Shown: positions 1 to 7,102 of the stretch, piece after piece | Layout of the letters: each line of letters opens with the position of its first letter | How positions within the stretch are numbered: position 1 is the stretch's first letter | Assembly: GCA_964557975.1 (NCBI GenBank) | Contig: CAZLCG010000003.1 | Span: forward strand, 31,529 to 95,528 | Length of the DNA: 64,000 bases | Reading direction: 5' to 3' | Source of the DNA: Fimenecus sp964557975 | GTDB lineage: Bacteria; Bacillota; Clostridia; Oscillospirales; Acutalibacteraceae | Translations under genes and position numbers: made by a program | Notes under the pieces: model-generated | What the model saw: only the letters and a program-made list of their open reading frames with translations | Database searches by the model: none | Told to the model about the DNA's origin: nothing

Positions 1-474
1 GGCGGCAATAGTCGAACTCTTTGCCCTCGGGTGCGGGCTTATAATAATACCGTTTCTTGTTTTAAGCGAAATGAGAGTTTTGAATATTGCGGTGGAGGTC
101 GGGTTAGTTGTGGGAATGACAGCCGCAACAATGCCTAAAGGCTCGGCAATCTTTTTTATGCCGAATGCCGAATCCTGCTCTATCACACCGCAGGTTTTGG
201 TGTTTTTGTATGCGTTGTAAATATATTCGGCGGCATAGTGGTTTTTAATAACCTTATCCTCAACTACGCCCATACCCGTTTCGGCAACAGCCGTTTTGGC
301 AAGCGGAATACGAGCCTTATTAGCCGCAACAGCGGCGGCTTTGAAGATTTCGTCGACCTTCTGCTGAGAATAGGTTGAAAAAATCCTTTGGGCGTCTCTT
401 ACTCTTGAAAGCAGCTTTTCAAGAGCTTCAACCGAATCAACAACTTCATAATCGTTTGAGTTTTCCATTGTCAT
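1..474 (-). CDS. adhE: Aldehyde-alcohol dehydrogenase AdhE, N-terminal part (cut by window edge)
   Basis: The gene reads leftwards out of the window, leaving 158 codons. The translation has the AdhE-type N-terminus with VVEDKVIKNHYAAEYIYNAY, then KTCGVIEQD and GIVAAVIPTTNPTSTAIFKT, which belong to the CoA-acylating acetaldehyde dehydrogenase half. The family converts acetyl-CoA to acetaldehyde and, through its C-terminal iron domain, to ethanol, consuming NADH. The C-terminal half is outside the window, so a stand-alone acetaldehyde dehydrogenase cannot be excluded. Two ATG starts are possible, 474 and 468; GGAG lies 4 nt before the first and 10 nt before the second. Two Rex-like sites flank the upstream promoter, which fits redox control. 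Confidence 0.85.
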   Translation of the reverse strand, partial: MTMENSNDYEVVDSVEALEKLLSRVRDAQRIFSTYSQQKVDEIFKAAAVAANKARIPLAKTAVAETGMGVVEDKVIKNHYAAEYIYNAYKNTKTCGVIEQDSAFGIKKIAEPLGIVAAVIPTTNPTSTAIFKTLISLKTRNGIIISPHPRAKSSTIAA

Positions 475-592
475 ATATCTCCTTGTCTGATAATACGGTT
501 TTACAAAAGCCGCGCTCGGATAACTTCGGCGCTTAACCGATAAAAAACATTTCAGCCCGTTTTTTATAGATTGTTAAACTTTTGTCATTGAT

Positions 593-621
593 ATATTATT
601 ACTCCGCTTCCGAAAAGTCAA
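593..621 (-). promoter_or_regulatory. adhE promoter
   Basis: On the minus strand there is a TTGACT -35 (616-621), a spacer of exactly 17 bp, and a TAATAT -10 (593-598). It points at adhE and leaves a leader of roughly 110 nt. This is a good housekeeping-sigma promoter by inspection. Confidence 0.7.
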
Positions 622-628
622 CAGCAAA

Positions 629-646
629 TTGTTAAAAAATTAACAT
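629..646. promoter_or_regulatory. Rex-like operator upstream of adhE
   Basis: TTGTTAAAAAATTAACA(T) matches the clostridial Rex consensus TTGTTAA-N4-TTAACAA at all but the last base. It lies just upstream of the -35. Rex senses NADH/NAD+ and represses fermentation genes such as adhE. A second weaker site, TTGTTAA followed by a degenerate half (TTGTCA), is at 571-588 just after the predicted transcription start. Confidence 0.7.
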
Positions 647-776
647 TCGTATATATATACAAAAAATCACTTCGGTTCATTCTGCTTTTATTAAAAAAAG
701 CAACCTATAATTAGATGTTTTGTTCATATATACGATTAAGAAAAAGGGTTATTTTTATGAGATGAATATAAAAAAT

Positions 777-917
777 CCGAATAGGCGCAGACGCTTATTT
801 TATCTTTTCGATGATAAAAAGCCAAGCCGCGTCTGCTTAGCAAGCAAACGCGGCTAAAAGACCTTCGGTATTCGGCGCGCCAGAGCGATACAAATATGCC
901 CTTGCGCCGTTTTTATT
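777..917. other. Structured intergenic element (nested inverted repeats; terminator and/or small RNA)
   Basis: Nested complementary arms are visible: CCGAATA 777-783 with TATTCGG 869-875; GCAGACGC 787-794 with GCGTCTGC 829-836; TTTTATC 798-804 with GATAAAA 813-819. A competing strong hairpin pairs GCCGCGT 826-832 with ACGCGGC 848-854. On the minus strand the hairpins are followed by T-rich runs, so this can terminate the lipoprotein gene that ends at 1029. On the plus strand CGGCGC 873-878 pairs with GCGCCG 904-909 before TTTTTATT, and a TATAAT lies at 706-711, so a small plus-strand RNA is also possible. The rest of 475-1028 holds only the adhE promoter region. Confidence 0.45.
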
Positions 918-1028
918 ATGCACAGCCGATAAAAGCAGAACATAATTGCTAAAAATCAAACCGTAAGCGTTTCCGAACAGCTCTGTAATAAAAAATTCAT
1001 TACAGGAATGTTTTGACGGCGGCTTTCA

Positions 1029-3278
1029 TTATTCGCCCGCGGATTTGTTAAACAGCGGTTCAAGCACATCCGCGTGCTCTTGGAATATTTCAAGCAGATA
1101 TTTGTTCCAATGGCGCGCGTCTTTTTCGCTGCTGCCGAACACATAATCCTCCTGACCGTAATCAATAACATCAAAGCCCGGCATTGCCTTGCTTGCGCCC
1201 GCTGTTCTGTATGCCGCTATGTCGGCAAGGCTGAATGATACTGCGGAGTTACCGTCAAGACTTACCCAACTGCTGATGTCCTTGCCTGAGGCTTCTTCGG
1301 AATCGCCGTTTTCGGTTTGCCTGACGGCTTCCGCCTTAGTAACGCTTACCGCGCCGTCCACGTATTCTCCGTACATCCTATCGAGGTAAAGCGAGAAGGA
1401 TTCGCCGAGTACCTCGGACGGGACGTGACCGCCGTCCCACTGCCATTCAATTTCAGCGTCTACGCCGGCGTTAAGCCAGGCAATCTGCAAATTCAATGAA
1501 GTGAACATGGACATATCGCCCTCGGACGCGCCCATGATAATTCTTGTCCAAACAGGATTATTCGTACCCTCAGCGCCGATATAGTTCAAGGGGTTATAAA
1601 GCTCGACAATGTTGTTGCCGTATTTATCCCCGTCATAAACCTCTTCAATATCAGCCTCATACGCGGCAACCATATCCTCGTAGGTTTCGTAGTTGTCGGA
1701 GTCGCCGCTGCCGCTTGCGGACTGGGTAGTTCCGCTGTCGGGCGTTCCTACGGCATTTTTATCGAAAGTTTCGCCGTCGGGAAGTCCGCCTTTCTTAACC
1801 GCCCCATCGGGAATTTCTCCATCGGGAGCTGCTCCGTCGGGAAGTCCGTCCGCGGCTTCAAGGTCATCTTCCGGCAGCTCACCGTTCAATAAGCCGCCGT
1901 CAGGACGCCCTCCCATACCGCCGTCTGTTTTGTCCGCCATGCCGCCGATACCGCCGCTGCTGCTCTTGGTATAACGACCCTCTGTAAACGCCTGCGCCTT
2001 TTCGGCGCTTGTCATAGCGGCAACCGCGTCGTCTCTCAGCGCGTTTCCGTCCTCATCAAACCAAGTCCAGCCCTGCGCATAGTCAAGGTTATCAATATAC
2101 CATTGCAGGTTTTGAGTAAATTCCGCCATATACAAGTCAAGATAAGTTCCGTAATATCCGTTTGTTTCGGGATACGCTTCGGGATCGTATTCAATAGTAA
2201 GAGCAACTGTAGAATTTAATTCCCCGTCGCCGTCAAGATCAAAGCCTACGTCACTTTCCTTGACGGAAAGGTTCTTTGAGTTAATATATTCCGCATAGCT
2301 TTCGGACAGATATTCCGCAAGCTTTGCCTGAAAGTCGGTTTTGAAGGAATATTCGGTATCAAGATTATACTCAAAGGCTAACGCCATATCCGCTTCATAC
2401 AGCGAGGTAATGGCGGAATATGCAATACAGCCCCACGCTCCGTCGGAAATTTCGTAATCCTTACCGTCGATAGTAACGGTTGTGGAATAAGAGCCGTCGC
2501 TGTTTTTATACACGCCTACCGCACCCGCTTCGATCTGATAATCATAGTAATCCGAATTATCGGAGGTAGCGGCAAACATAGTCGCGTGAGCGCCGCCGCC
2601 CGAACCGCCGGTGGATACAAAATAATCCACGCTGCCGGGCAAATTGCCGAGAAGAATGTTATACTTCACATAACGTGCCGCCGCCTTCTGGTCGACAAGG
2701 CAAGATGGAGCGTCACCGGTGTAAACGGTATTTCCGTCCTCGTCGGTAACCGTATCCTGCTTACCGCGGTTGCCGCAGGAAACATTGATATAACCGTCCG
2801 ACGCATATTCCGCAGACGCGGCGGAATTGCTCTGCGAGCTGTAGCCTGCCGCGCCTGTGTTTAAAACAACGGGAGCTGTCGCGGCAGTGTATACCTGACC
2901 GTTGGCGCTTGTGACTGCCGCGTCATAATCTATAACGAGCGAACCGTTAACGGCTTGTGTTACTGTATCGGATGTTATATCAGCCTTGCCGTCGGAATTT
3001 GTGTCAATACCGATTACATACGCGCCGGGGACGCATACGGAAACGCCCTGCTGATCGGGAAGCTCGGGATACGCTACGGCGGAAACGACGGAAAGCACCC
3101 AAGCGTCCGCGTCCGAAGAATAAGTCCATTCCTGATTTTCATTGTTTGCCAGATTCAATGTTTTCTCAATGTAGTCTTTTGTTGAGCCTGCGTCGCTTGA
3201 TTTCAGCGAGCAGGAGCAAAGACCCGCCAACATTGTAAAAGACAGAATCAGAGCGTTGATTATCTTGTATTTTTTCAT
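1029..3278 (-). CDS. Secreted lipoprotein with alpha/beta-hydrolase (esterase, tannase-like) features
   Basis: A 749-residue protein with a lipoprotein signal (hydrophobic run ending LAGLCSC), so anchored outside the membrane. A GGSGGGAHA nucleophile elbow places the likely catalytic Ser at residue 226, and GGHVPSE gives a candidate catalytic His at 618, the spacing seen in large secreted esterases such as subtype-B tannases or feruloyl esterases. Two calcium-loop-like motifs (DTNSDGKAD near residue 92 and DLDGDGELN near 350) resemble EF-hand/dockerin loops. A Gly/Pro/Asp-rich segment around residues 440-530 repeats PDG units. The substrate is unknown. A TATAAT at 3307-3312 (minus sense) and a GGGGG ribosome site precede the ATG. 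The family name is inferred from motifs only. Confidence 0.6.
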   Translation of the reverse strand: MKKYKIINALILSFTMLAGLCSCSLKSSDAGSTKDYIEKTLNLANNENQEWTYSSDADAWVLSVVSAVAYPELPDQQGVSVCVPGAYVIGIDTNSDGKADITSDTVTQAVNGSLVIDYDAAVTSANGQVYTAATAPVVLNTGAAGYSSQSNSAASAEYASDGYINVSCGNRGKQDTVTDEDGNTVYTGDAPSCLVDQKAAARYVKYNILLGNLPGSVDYFVSTGGSGGGAHATMFAATSDNSDYYDYQIEAGAVGVYKNSDGSYSTTVTIDGKDYEISDGAWGCIAYSAITSLYEADMALAFEYNLDTEYSFKTDFQAKLAEYLSESYAEYINSKNLSVKESDVGFDLDGDGELNSTVALTIEYDPEAYPETNGYYGTYLDLYMAEFTQNLQWYIDNLDYAQGWTWFDEDGNALRDDAVAAMTSAEKAQAFTEGRYTKSSSGGIGGMADKTDGGMGGRPDGGLLNGELPEDDLEAADGLPDGAAPDGEIPDGAVKKGGLPDGETFDKNAVGTPDSGTTQSASGSGDSDNYETYEDMVAAYEADIEEVYDGDKYGNNIVELYNPLNYIGAEGTNNPVWTRIIMGASEGDMSMFTSLNLQIAWLNAGVDAEIEWQWDGGHVPSEVLGESFSLYLDRMYGEYVDGAVSVTKAEAVRQTENGDSEEASGKDISSWVSLDGNSAVSFSLADIAAYRTAGASKAMPGFDVIDYGQEDYVFGSSEKDARHWNKYLLEIFQEHADVLEPLFNKSAGE

Positions 3279-3387
3279 AAAATCCCCCTGTATTTTATTT
3301 AGATTTATTATACAGGAGAAACATTAAAATTACTTTAAATGTTTTCAAATTATTTAAAAAATATCCTTGCTCCGATTTAAAAGGCGG

Positions 3388-4914
3388 CTAAACCGTAGGA
3401 ATCAGAAGCTTGCATTTTTCCTGTAAAATATTATCGGTAAGCTTGTTTTCAGCCCTCACGGCTTCAACTGTGGTGTTATATTTTCTTGCGATGTTCCATA
3501 TGTTTTCGCCCTGTTCGGCAAAATAGATTGTAAGCGAAGCCGTTTTTCTCTTTTTAGGCTTGGTCAAATCAGGCTCGATATCGCAGATAAGCGTTTTGTC
3601 GGCTACGGTGAAAATCACCGCGTTTATATCAATTTCAACCCTTGCGTCCACCCTGTTTTCAGCTCCCAAAAGGAAGCTTGCGCCCGTGACCGTAATATCC
3701 GGAACACATTTTTTATTGCCGTTTGACTGAGATACCGTTCTCTTATATTCGTAATCAAACTGCCTTTCAAGTGAAAGAGGTTGGTTTTCTGCGTCGCAAA
3801 GCAGCAGATTAACCGTTACCGTACCGTTAATTTTAAGCTCATTTTCAACAATTTCGCACTCTGACGTAATTCCCGTGCAATACATATCAAGAACAGACGA
3901 TATACTGCCGCCCTTAAAGTCGATACTGCCCCTGCAAAGGTATGTATCATAGAATTTCTCGGAAACCGACTGCAACAGAACCGTTGATTTTTTACTGTCA
4001 AGCTCAAATTCGGTGGAATAGCAGTCGCTCGCGCATTCTATTTCGTCATCATCGTAAATTTCGATGTCCGCTCTTATTACCGCCGTCATATCAATAAGCC
4101 GTAAAGCTCCCGAGGAATCCGTTTTTGCAAAAACTTCAAGACTTGAAACGCCGAGATTAAGCATCGCGCGGCTGTTTTCGTCCGTATCCGCCTCGACAAT
4201 CTGACTGATAGGCATTGAGGATTCAATATGCTGTAATTCAAGCTCGTTTTCGGTTAAATAGACAGTTTTTATCTTAAATTCGCCTTTAATTAAAATCTTA
4301 CCCGAAACAATTTTTGTATCCTCGATTATTGCTGCGGCTTCGTTTCTTACTATCTGACCGATTGAGCCTTGAGAAGCGCCGATTTCAAGCGTTTCGCTTA
4401 TTGTAAAGCATTTCTCGCAGCAATCCCTCAAATTACAGATTGAATATTTTTCTTTCTGCATCTGAACCGTTGCGTCCTCGCACGAGCAGATAACCTCAGT
4501 CGATTTTTTACAGAACGCCTTAAAGTTAATTGAAATACTGCCGTGAATATCGAGCCTTCTCTGGCTTACTGCCCGACAGTTCACATATTCCGTTTTAGCC
4601 GAGGCGCATACGGCGCAGCCCTCCACCGCCTTTGACTCAACAAATTTTGAATAGGAAATCCTTTGCTCAAAGCAATGCATTTTACCGTCGTCGCTTAAAT
4701 AGAGTACGGATAATACCGCGTTTCCCTCCGCCGTTATTCTGTCGCCTGTCGAATTAACCGACGATACGTTCGGCAAAAGCGAGCATTTAAGCAGCTTTAC
4801 GATGTCGGGAAAATAATCCGGCAATGTTATATCGCTTTCAACGGTCTGCTCAACCGATCCGTCAAAAGCAGTATCTTTTATAACGATATTATTTATATGC
4901 TTGTTAAGCTCCAT
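3388..4914 (-). CDS. sipL: SipL-like spore morphogenetic protein (SPOCS/DUF3794 repeats plus LysM)
   Basis: The 508-residue protein has DUF3794/SPOCS-type domains over about residues 1-440, with the opening SVEQTVESDITLPDYFPDI typical of the family. It ends in a LysM domain (YFAEQGENIWNIARKYNTTVEAVRAENKL and following, about 461-508). The layout and length match C. difficile SipL (about 518 aa), which binds SpoIVA through LysM and is needed for spore coat assembly around the forespore. No signal peptide is present, as expected for a mother-cell protein. GGAGG precedes the ATG. It reads away from the divergent PerR-type gene. Identification is from domain layout. Confidence 0.8.
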   Translation of the reverse strand: MELNKHINNIVIKDTAFDGSVEQTVESDITLPDYFPDIVKLLKCSLLPNVSSVNSTGDRITAEGNAVLSVLYLSDDGKMHCFEQRISYSKFVESKAVEGCAVCASAKTEYVNCRAVSQRRLDIHGSISINFKAFCKKSTEVICSCEDATVQMQKEKYSICNLRDCCEKCFTISETLEIGASQGSIGQIVRNEAAAIIEDTKIVSGKILIKGEFKIKTVYLTENELELQHIESSMPISQIVEADTDENSRAMLNLGVSSLEVFAKTDSSGALRLIDMTAVIRADIEIYDDDEIECASDCYSTEFELDSKKSTVLLQSVSEKFYDTYLCRGSIDFKGGSISSVLDMYCTGITSECEIVENELKINGTVTVNLLLCDAENQPLSLERQFDYEYKRTVSQSNGNKKCVPDITVTGASFLLGAENRVDARVEIDINAVIFTVADKTLICDIEPDLTKPKKRKTASLTIYFAEQGENIWNIARKYNTTVEAVRAENKLTDNILQEKCKLLIPTV

Positions 4915-5010
4915 TTACTGCTTCCTCCCTGTGTTTTTATTGCCTACAAATATCTATTCCGAAACAGCCTTTCATATTCATAAAAAAATATCAAAAAATA
5001 TGAAAATGAC

Positions 5011-5060
5011 TTGATTTTTTAAAAGTATGTGATATAATAACAGTAATGATTACTGTTATT
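5011..5060 (+). promoter_or_regulatory. Promoter and perfect palindromic operator of the PerR/Fur gene
   Basis: TTGATT (5011-5016), 16 bp, TATAAT (5033-5038). A perfect 25-bp palindrome with a 1-bp centre spans 5036-5060; its left arm is AATAACAGTAAT. It overlaps the -10 and the expected start site. Its AT-rich form fits a Fur-superfamily operator, so autoregulation is likely. Confidence 0.75.
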
Positions 5061-5076
5061 GTTATTGTGTGGGGAG

Positions 5077-5475
5077 ATGGAAGAAATAAAGACGGTCAGA
5101 AAAAGCAAACAGCGTCAGGCAATACTTGACAATTTAAAAAGCAGATACGACCATCCTACCGCCGCAGAAATATATGAGTCGGTTAAAAAAAGCATTCCGT
5201 CTATAAGCCTAGGAACTTTATACAGAAATCTTAATTTTCTTTGTGAAAGCGGCGAAGTTAACAGGCTCTCTACGGGCGCGGAAGAGCATTACGACGCGGT
5301 CACATCATTACATTATCATTTAAAATGCGGCTGCTGCGGAAGGTTCTTTGACTTGCCTATGTCCCCTATTTATGAGCTTGAAAAATTCACCCTTCCCGAA
5401 TATAAAGGAAAAATCGACAGCTACAGCTTGGTTTTTTACGGTGTTTGCGAGGATTGCTTCTCAAAACGCCGTTGA
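5077..5475 (+). CDS. Fur-family transcriptional regulator, PerR type
   Basis: About 132 residues, normal for the family. An N-terminal winged helix (KQRQAILDNL to SLGTLYRNLNFLCESGEV) is followed by a dimer/metal domain with HYDAVTSLHYHLKCGCCGRF and YGVCEDC, giving the two CxxC pairs of the structural zinc site. The neighbour is a rubrerythrin 43 nt downstream, which favours a peroxide-sensing PerR role over iron or zinc control. The start is uncertain: ATG 5077 sits directly against GGGGAG with no spacer, while in-frame TTG codons at 5059 and 5065 lie in or beside the operator without a good ribosome site. I chose the ATG. Confidence 0.8.
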   Translation: MEEIKTVRKSKQRQAILDNLKSRYDHPTAAEIYESVKKSIPSISLGTLYRNLNFLCESGEVNRLSTGAEEHYDAVTSLHYHLKCGCCGRFFDLPMSPIYELEKFTLPEYKGKIDSYSLVFYGVCEDCFSKRR

Positions 5476-5518
5476 AAATAATCTATTTAATATTTTTTAT
5501 GAATCGGAGGAATTTATT

Positions 5519-6067
5519 ATGAAAAAATGGGTTTGTCCCGTATGCGGTTATGTTTACGAGGGTGACACCCCTCCCGAAAAATGCCCGCAGTGCGGTGTTC
5601 CCGGCTCAAAGTTCACAGAGGTTAAGTCTGAGGAATTATCTTGGGCGGCCGAGCATGTTGTAGGTATCGCCAAAGACGTTCCCGAGGATATTCTCGAGGG
5701 TCTTCGCGCAAACTTCAACGGCGAATGCACCGAGGTCGGCATGTACCTTGCAATGGCAAGAGTAGCGCACAGAGAGGGTTACCCCGAAATCGGTCTTTAT
5801 TGGGAAAAGGCGGCTTATGAGGAGGCGGAGCATGCGGCTAAATTCGCAGAGCTTCTCGGCGAGGTAGTAACCGACAGCACCAAAAAGAATCTTGAAATGA
5901 GAATTGAAGCCGAAAACGGCGCAACACTCGGCAAATTTGAGCTTGCAAAGCGCGCTAAGGCGGAAAACCTTGACGCTATCCACGATACCGTTCACGAAAT
6001 GGCGCGTGATGAGGCAAGACACGGCAGAGCCTTCGCGGGTCTTCTTGAAAGATATTTCGGCAAATAA
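5519..6067 (+). CDS. Reverse rubrerythrin (N-terminal rubredoxin, C-terminal diiron domain)
   Basis: 182 residues. The rubredoxin iron site comes first (CPVCGYVYEGDTPPEKCPQCG, with C6/C9 and a second pair near 24-27). The ferritin-like diiron domain follows, with FNGECTEVGMY, YEEAEHAAKF and HEMARDEARHG carrying the Glu/His ligands. This reversed order marks the peroxide/oxygen-detoxifying reverse rubrerythrins of anaerobes, which reduce hydrogen peroxide or O2 to water with NAD(P)H-derived electrons. Start ATG 5519 has CGGAGG 8 nt upstream; a longer open frame reaching back over the regulator gene is not coding. It is probably co-transcribed with the PerR-type gene and ends at a terminator at 6086. 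Confidence 0.9.
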   Translation: MKKWVCPVCGYVYEGDTPPEKCPQCGVPGSKFTEVKSEELSWAAEHVVGIAKDVPEDILEGLRANFNGECTEVGMYLAMARVAHREGYPEIGLYWEKAAYEEAEHAAKFAELLGEVVTDSTKKNLEMRIEAENGATLGKFELAKRAKAENLDAIHDTVHEMARDEARHGRAFAGLLERYFGK

Positions 6068-6085
6068 TTTAAAATTTATCTGTAA

Positions 6086-6121
6086 ATAAAGCGGTGCCGA
6101 AAGCGCATCGCTTTATTTTTT
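6086..6121 (+). terminator. Terminator after rubrerythrin
   Basis: ATAAAGCG (6086-6093) pairs with CGCTTTAT (6109-6116), followed by a T run. Confidence 0.75.
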
Positions 6122-6227
6122 TATCAAAAGAAAACAATGCCTTTGCTTCTTCCGCTTTTCCCCTGCCGCGGTTGATTTTTTTCGTTTTTTATGTCATAAT
6201 CATATCTGAACAAGGGGTGTGCAAATA

Positions 6228-6923
6228 ATGGATGAATTTTTTGAAAGAACCGAGCTTATTTTCGGCAAAGAAAACATTGAAAAGATAAAAAACGCCCATA
6301 TAGCCGTGTTCGGCGTCGGGGGCGTAGGCTCGTTTGCCTGCGAAGCGCTTGCAAGGTGCGGCGCAGGCAAGCTTGATCTTGTCGATTTCGACACTGTTTC
6401 AAAAAGCAATATAAACCGTCAGCTTACAGCTCTTAACAGCACTGTCGGGAAATATAAAGCCGATGTTATGGCGGAACGTATTCGCGATATAAATGAAAAT
6501 GCCGAAATAAACGTTTATAAAATAAGGTTTTCACCCGAAACCTCGTCGCGGTTCGATTTTTCAAGATATGATTATGTAATAGACGCAATAGACTCTGTCA
6601 CGGGCAAAATCGAGCTTGTTATGTGCTGCGAAAAAGCGGGAGTACCGATTATTTCGTCAATGGGAGCGGGCAATAAGGTTCACCCTGAAATGTTTGAATT
6701 AGCCGATATTTACAAAACCTCGGTCTGCCCGCTTGCAAAGGTAATGAGAACGGAGCTTAGAAAGAGAAATGTAAAAAAACTAAAGGTAGTTTATTCAAAA
6801 GAACCGCCGATAAAAAATGAAAGCGGTACAAAAACAACGGGCAGTAACGCATTTACGCCGTCTGCGGCAGGTCTTATAATTGCAGGCGCGGTTATAAGGG
6901 ATATTACAGGTTTTGGGGATTGA
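6228..6923 (+). CDS. tcdA: tRNA threonylcarbamoyladenosine dehydratase (TcdA/YgdL family)
   Basis: 231 residues of an E1-like ThiF/MoeB-fold protein. The nucleotide-binding GVGGVGSFACEALARCG occurs near residues 30-46, then DFDTVSKSNINRQ and DAIDSVTGKIELV. The family uses ATP to cyclise t6A to ct6A at position 37 of ANN-decoding tRNAs. NINRQ and DAIDS separate it from thiamine and molybdopterin E1 enzymes. ATG 6228 has AAGGGG 10 nt upstream; an in-frame GTG at 6219 overlaps that site. It stands alone between two terminators. Confidence 0.85.
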   Translation: MDEFFERTELIFGKENIEKIKNAHIAVFGVGGVGSFACEALARCGAGKLDLVDFDTVSKSNINRQLTALNSTVGKYKADVMAERIRDINENAEINVYKIRFSPETSSRFDFSRYDYVIDAIDSVTGKIELVMCCEKAGVPIISSMGAGNKVHPEMFELADIYKTSVCPLAKVMRTELRKRNVKKLKVVYSKEPPIKNESGTKTTGSNAFTPSAAGLIIAGAVIRDITGFGD

Positions 6924-7003
6924 TTTTCCGCCTTCGCAGGCGAGGCTGTCCCGAAAAGATTTATTATAAAATCAACGTATTGTAAAAAATCATATTGTAA
7001 ATA

Positions 7004-7035
7004 AAAAAGCAGGCGTATCTCAGCCTGCTCTTTTT
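7004..7035. terminator. Bidirectional terminator between tcdA and the glucosaminidase gene
   Basis: AAAAAGCAGGC (7004-7014) pairs with GCCTGCT (7023-7029) followed by TTTTT. T runs exist on both strands, suiting the convergent genes. Confidence 0.8.
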
Positions 7036-7102
7036 GACGTTTAAATAATTTTCAAATTACCTTATACCTGCTTTATTGCCGAATAAACCCAACATACGAA
7101 AT

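Noticed and set aside
1693..1974. Pro/Ser-rich 93-residue open frame on the plus strand
   Set aside because: It mirrors the PDG repeat segment of the lipoprotein gene on the other strand and has no ribosome site.
5348..5518. Upstream extension of the rubrerythrin frame
   Set aside because: It overlaps the PerR-type gene in another frame, and ATG 5519 has a good ribosome site and begins exactly at the rubredoxin domain.
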